DNA of 7,289 nt. Source: Treponema sp. (GTDB lineage: Bacteria > Spirochaetota > Spirochaetia > Treponematales > Breznakiellaceae). Every line of letters begins with the position of its first letter. Positions within the stretch are counted from its first letter, which is position 1. The notes beneath the pieces are model-generated. The model was not told where the DNA came from, searched no databases, and was given only the letters and a program-made list of their open reading frames with translations. The stretch is taken from assembly GCA_031264395.1 (NCBI GenBank), contig JAISEB010000071.1:1-7289 (forward strand). The letters run 5' to 3'. This document shows positions 6,042-7,289 of this stretch, in pieces. Made by a program: the position numbers and the translations under genes.

Positions 6042-6096
6042 CCCCGGCCCCCGTGCCGGCCGGCAAAGAACCGGCGGACGCGGGGACCAACACGGG
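6042..6096. terminator. GC-rich inverted repeats at a convergent junction, possible two-way terminator
   Basis: The 59 bases between the convergent stop codons of the regulator and the secreted-protein gene hold nested complementary blocks: CCCCG (6042-6046) with CGGGG (6081-6085), CCCGTG (6050-6055) with CACGGG (6091-6096), and GCCGG (6059-6063) with CCGGC (6071-6075). A strong RNA fold is likely from either strand. No T run follows on either side, so function as an intrinsic terminator is doubtful; position is the main support. Confidence 0.3.
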
Positions 6097-6100
6097 CGAG

Positions 6101-6742
6101 TTAATTCGTAAAGGACATCCTCATGCCGTTGGTGCGGAGGGATACCCAGTTCCCCTTGAGGGGCAGATCCTTCTGGTCAATATACAAAGCATAGTAAACG
6201 GACCCATCCTCGGTAGGATCGTAGATCCTGACTTCACCGCTGTCGCCGTCGGTAATAATTTTGAAATGAACCGGATTGGCAAGATTCTCGTCGGTCAGAA
6301 AATTGACGTACCTGTTCAAATCGTAGTTCTGCACAAGATCCATTCGGGAATTGGTCCGGCTGCGATAAAGCTGGGCGCTTAGTCCCTTCGAGATATCTTT
6401 GCTTAGCGGATTTTCATCGTAATTGAGCCAGAGCAGATAGGAGTTGCCCGCGCCCCAGGAAGCCCTGTTATACGCGACATCTTCAAAAATATGAAGGCCA
6501 AAACCACCGTGCCCGTCTTCGGCCCCGTTTTCGTAACGGGCGTCAAATTCGTATACCATGGCGCCGTTCTGGGAAGCCTGAATATTTACCTTTGCAAGCC
6601 TGGCTCCCGCGTCATTCTGATACAGGCGTTCACCGGTAAGAGCCCAGTTTCCCGAGGCAAAATGATACTCCGGCAGTTGAACCTGGGCAAACAGGGCAGC
6701 CGCCATGCCGAACAAAAACAGTACCAATACGACCCGTTTCAT
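6101..6742 (-). CDS. secreted protein of unknown function, probable beta-sandwich
   Basis: A 213-residue exported protein. Residues 1-19 (MKRVVLVLFLFGMAAALFA) are a signal peptide with cleavage likely before QVQLPEY; there is no lipobox cysteine. I chose ATG 6742 because AGGAGG (6752-6747) lies four bases upstream and the signal peptide begins there. An in-frame ATG at 6814 would add 24 residues ahead of the signal peptide and is unlikely. The mature part alternates polar and hydrophobic residues with many aromatics (YHFASGNWALTG, then MVYEFDARYENGAEDGHGGFGLHIF, SYLLWLNYDENP and VHFKIITDGDSGEVRIYDP), reminiscent of LamG- or jelly-roll-type sandwiches seen in carbohydrate-binding and DUF1080-like proteins. 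I do not recognise a catalytic motif. It resembles conserved hypothetical exported proteins of treponemes as I recall them, but that is not verified. It is monocistronic and convergent with the GntR gene. Confidence 0.8.
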   Translation of the reverse strand: MKRVVLVLFLFGMAAALFAQVQLPEYHFASGNWALTGERLYQNDAGARLAKVNIQASQNGAMVYEFDARYENGAEDGHGGFGLHIFEDVAYNRASWGAGNSYLLWLNYDENPLSKDISKGLSAQLYRSRTNSRMDLVQNYDLNRYVNFLTDENLANPVHFKIITDGDSGEVRIYDPTEDGSVYYALYIDQKDLPLKGNWVSLRTNGMRMSFTN

Positions 6743-6757
6743 AAAACCTCCTAAATT

Positions 6758-6842
6758 CCGCCTTTCGGGCAGGATAACACCTAGCTGCGCGCCTGAATAC
6801 TTACTGTTCCGCAAACAGGCGGCGGCTGCCGCTTTTCGGGCA
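6758..6842. repeat. two copies of CCGC(C/T)TTTCGGGCA, 71 bases apart
   Basis: The 14-base sequence at 6758-6771 recurs at 6829-6842 with a single C/T difference. Both copies lie in the presumed 5' leader of the secreted-protein gene, one next to its ribosome-binding site. Each contains the short inverted pair CCG-N5-CGG. They could be paired protein-binding or RNA sites. Confidence 0.4.
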
Positions 6843-6847
6843 AAGTC

Positions 6848-6856
6848 ATTTTAGCA
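6848..6856 (-). promoter_or_regulatory. candidate extended -10 promoter for the secreted-protein gene
   Basis: The minus strand reads TGCTAAAAT (6856-6848), an extended -10 (TGnTAAAAT). No good -35 is found at the normal distance, which extended -10 promoters tolerate. The transcript would have a leader of about 100 bases before the ATG at 6742. Confidence 0.4.
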
Positions 6857-6929
6857 TGTTTCTGAAAAAAGTGGGGATTATTTTTTTCTTTTTAACCATA
6901 TTTTTGCCTGATTTTTACCTTGTTTCGGT

Positions 6930-6963
6930 CCCCATTGCCGCCGGATGCGGCGTGGGGTATATT
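6930..6963 (+). promoter_or_regulatory. candidate promoter with an embedded hairpin ahead of the DUF3782-like gene
   Basis: TTGCCG (6935-6940) and TATATT (6958-6963) are 17 bases apart and precede the gene at 6981, which has AAGGAG (6969-6974) six bases before its ATG. Overlapping the boxes is an imperfect hairpin: CCCCA (6930-6934) with TGGGG (6953-6957) and GCCGC (6937-6941) with GCGGC (6947-6951). The implied start near 6970 falls at the ribosome site, which weakens the promoter call. The hairpin may instead be an operator. Confidence 0.35.
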
Positions 6964-6980
6964 AAAACAAGGAGCATACT

Positions 6981-7289
6981 ATGGGAAATGCGGGACAAAC
7001 ACGGAAGCCGGTAAGGGGCCTCACCTTTGAAGATGTCTGGGCCATGTTTCAGGAGACAGACCGGAAACATCAGGAAACGGAACGGTTGATGCAGGAAACA
7101 GACCGGGAGCTAAAAGAAACGGGACGGTTGATGCGGGAATCATCGGAAAAGCTCAACCGGAAAATGGGCGAGTTGGGCAACAAACTCGGCTCCGTGGTCG
7201 AACACATGATCATCCCCGACATCGAGAAGAAATTCAACGAAATGGGCTATACTTTTGAGAATGTTTCAACCAATTTAAAAATGAAGGAT
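6981..7289 (+). CDS. coiled-coil PD-(D/E)XK-type protein, DUF3782-like, N-terminal part (cut by right edge)
   Basis: The first 103 codons of a gene that continues past the window. ATG at 6981 has AAGGAG at 6969-6974. After GLTFEDVWAMF (13-23), residues 24-58 are five consecutive seven-residue units (QETDRKH, QETERLM, QETDREL, KETGRLM, RESSEKL), a charged coiled coil encoded by 21-base tandem repeats from 7050 to 7154. Then come KLGSVVEHMIIPDIEKKFNE (68-87) and GYTFENVSTNLKMKD to the edge. This order, a repeated ETxR coil, then a helix of the form (L/V)GxxxEHMIxPxIxxKF, matches DUF3782-type proteins I recall, in which a PD-(D/E)XK nuclease-like core follows. That core lies outside the window, so nuclease activity is inferred from family resemblance only. 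Confidence 0.72.
   Translation, partial: MGNAGQTRKPVRGLTFEDVWAMFQETDRKHQETERLMQETDRELKETGRLMRESSEKLNRKMGELGNKLGSVVEHMIIPDIEKKFNEMGYTFENVSTNLKMKD
7050..7154 (+). repeat. five tandem 21-bp coding repeats (coiled-coil heptads)
   Basis: Units at 7050, 7071, 7092, 7113 and 7134, each 21 bases, typically opening CAGGAAAC(A/G)GA(C/A)CGG. The first four are clearly related; the fifth is diverged. Each codes for one heptad, so gain or loss of units keeps the reading frame and would lengthen or shorten the coil. Confidence 0.7.

Noticed and set aside
6743..6814. ATG at 6814 as the start of the secreted protein
   Set aside because: It would place 24 mostly polar residues before the signal peptide, and the strong AGGAGG belongs to the ATG at 6742.
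1..7289. CRISPR array, tRNA/rRNA, insertion sequence, integrase or attachment site
   Set aside because: I saw no regularly spaced repeats outside the coding 21-bp units, no cloverleaf-like sequence, and no transposase or recombinase motifs.

Overview
The window looks like chromosomal DNA from a Treponema-like spirochaete, perhaps one of the roughly 50% GC host-associated species. This is an inference. It rests on the cysteine-less signal peptide followed by a Gly/Gln-rich stretch in the solute-binding protein, the mid-range base composition, the secreted unknown protein at 6101-6742, and a coiled-coil PD-(D/E)XK-type (DUF3782-like) gene of a kind common in that group. No rRNA, tRNA, CRISPR array, insertion sequence or integrase is visible.

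Layout, left to right. (1) Positions 1-744, minus strand: the first 248 codons of a gene that runs off the left edge. It reads as JetA, the kleisin-like subunit of a Wadjet (JetABCD) SMC-type anti-plasmid defence complex. JetB, JetC and JetD would lie beyond the edge. (2) Positions 813-5142, minus strand: a tight four-gene operon transcribed solute-binding protein -> metallo-beta-lactamase-fold lactonase-like hydrolase -> double-domain sugar ABC ATPase -> RbsC-type permease, with gaps or overlaps of only a few bases. (3) Positions 5143-5345: a divergent control region packed with inverted repeats. (4) Positions 5346-6041, plus strand: a GntR-family regulator of the FadR/FCD type, the likely local regulator. 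(5) Positions 6101-6742, minus strand: a secreted protein of unknown function, convergent with the regulator. (6) Positions 6743-6980: a divergent non-coding region with a candidate promoter on each strand. (7) Positions 6981-7289, plus strand: the coiled-coil start of a DUF3782/PD-(D/E)XK-like protein cut by the right edge.

Working model (inference): the ABC system imports a sugar-like or lactone-bearing compound, the cytoplasmic hydrolase opens an ester or lactone ring, and the carboxylate product (FCD regulators commonly bind carboxylates through a metal site) is sensed by the GntR protein, which controls the operon through the AACC-N3-GGTT palindromes around the candidate promoter. The substrate cannot be named from sequence. 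The two observations most worth following are the truncated Wadjet gene immediately downstream of the transporter and the transporter-lactonase-FCD regulator unit, whose hydrolase lacks the catalytic-pocket tyrosine of known quorum-quenching lactonases.
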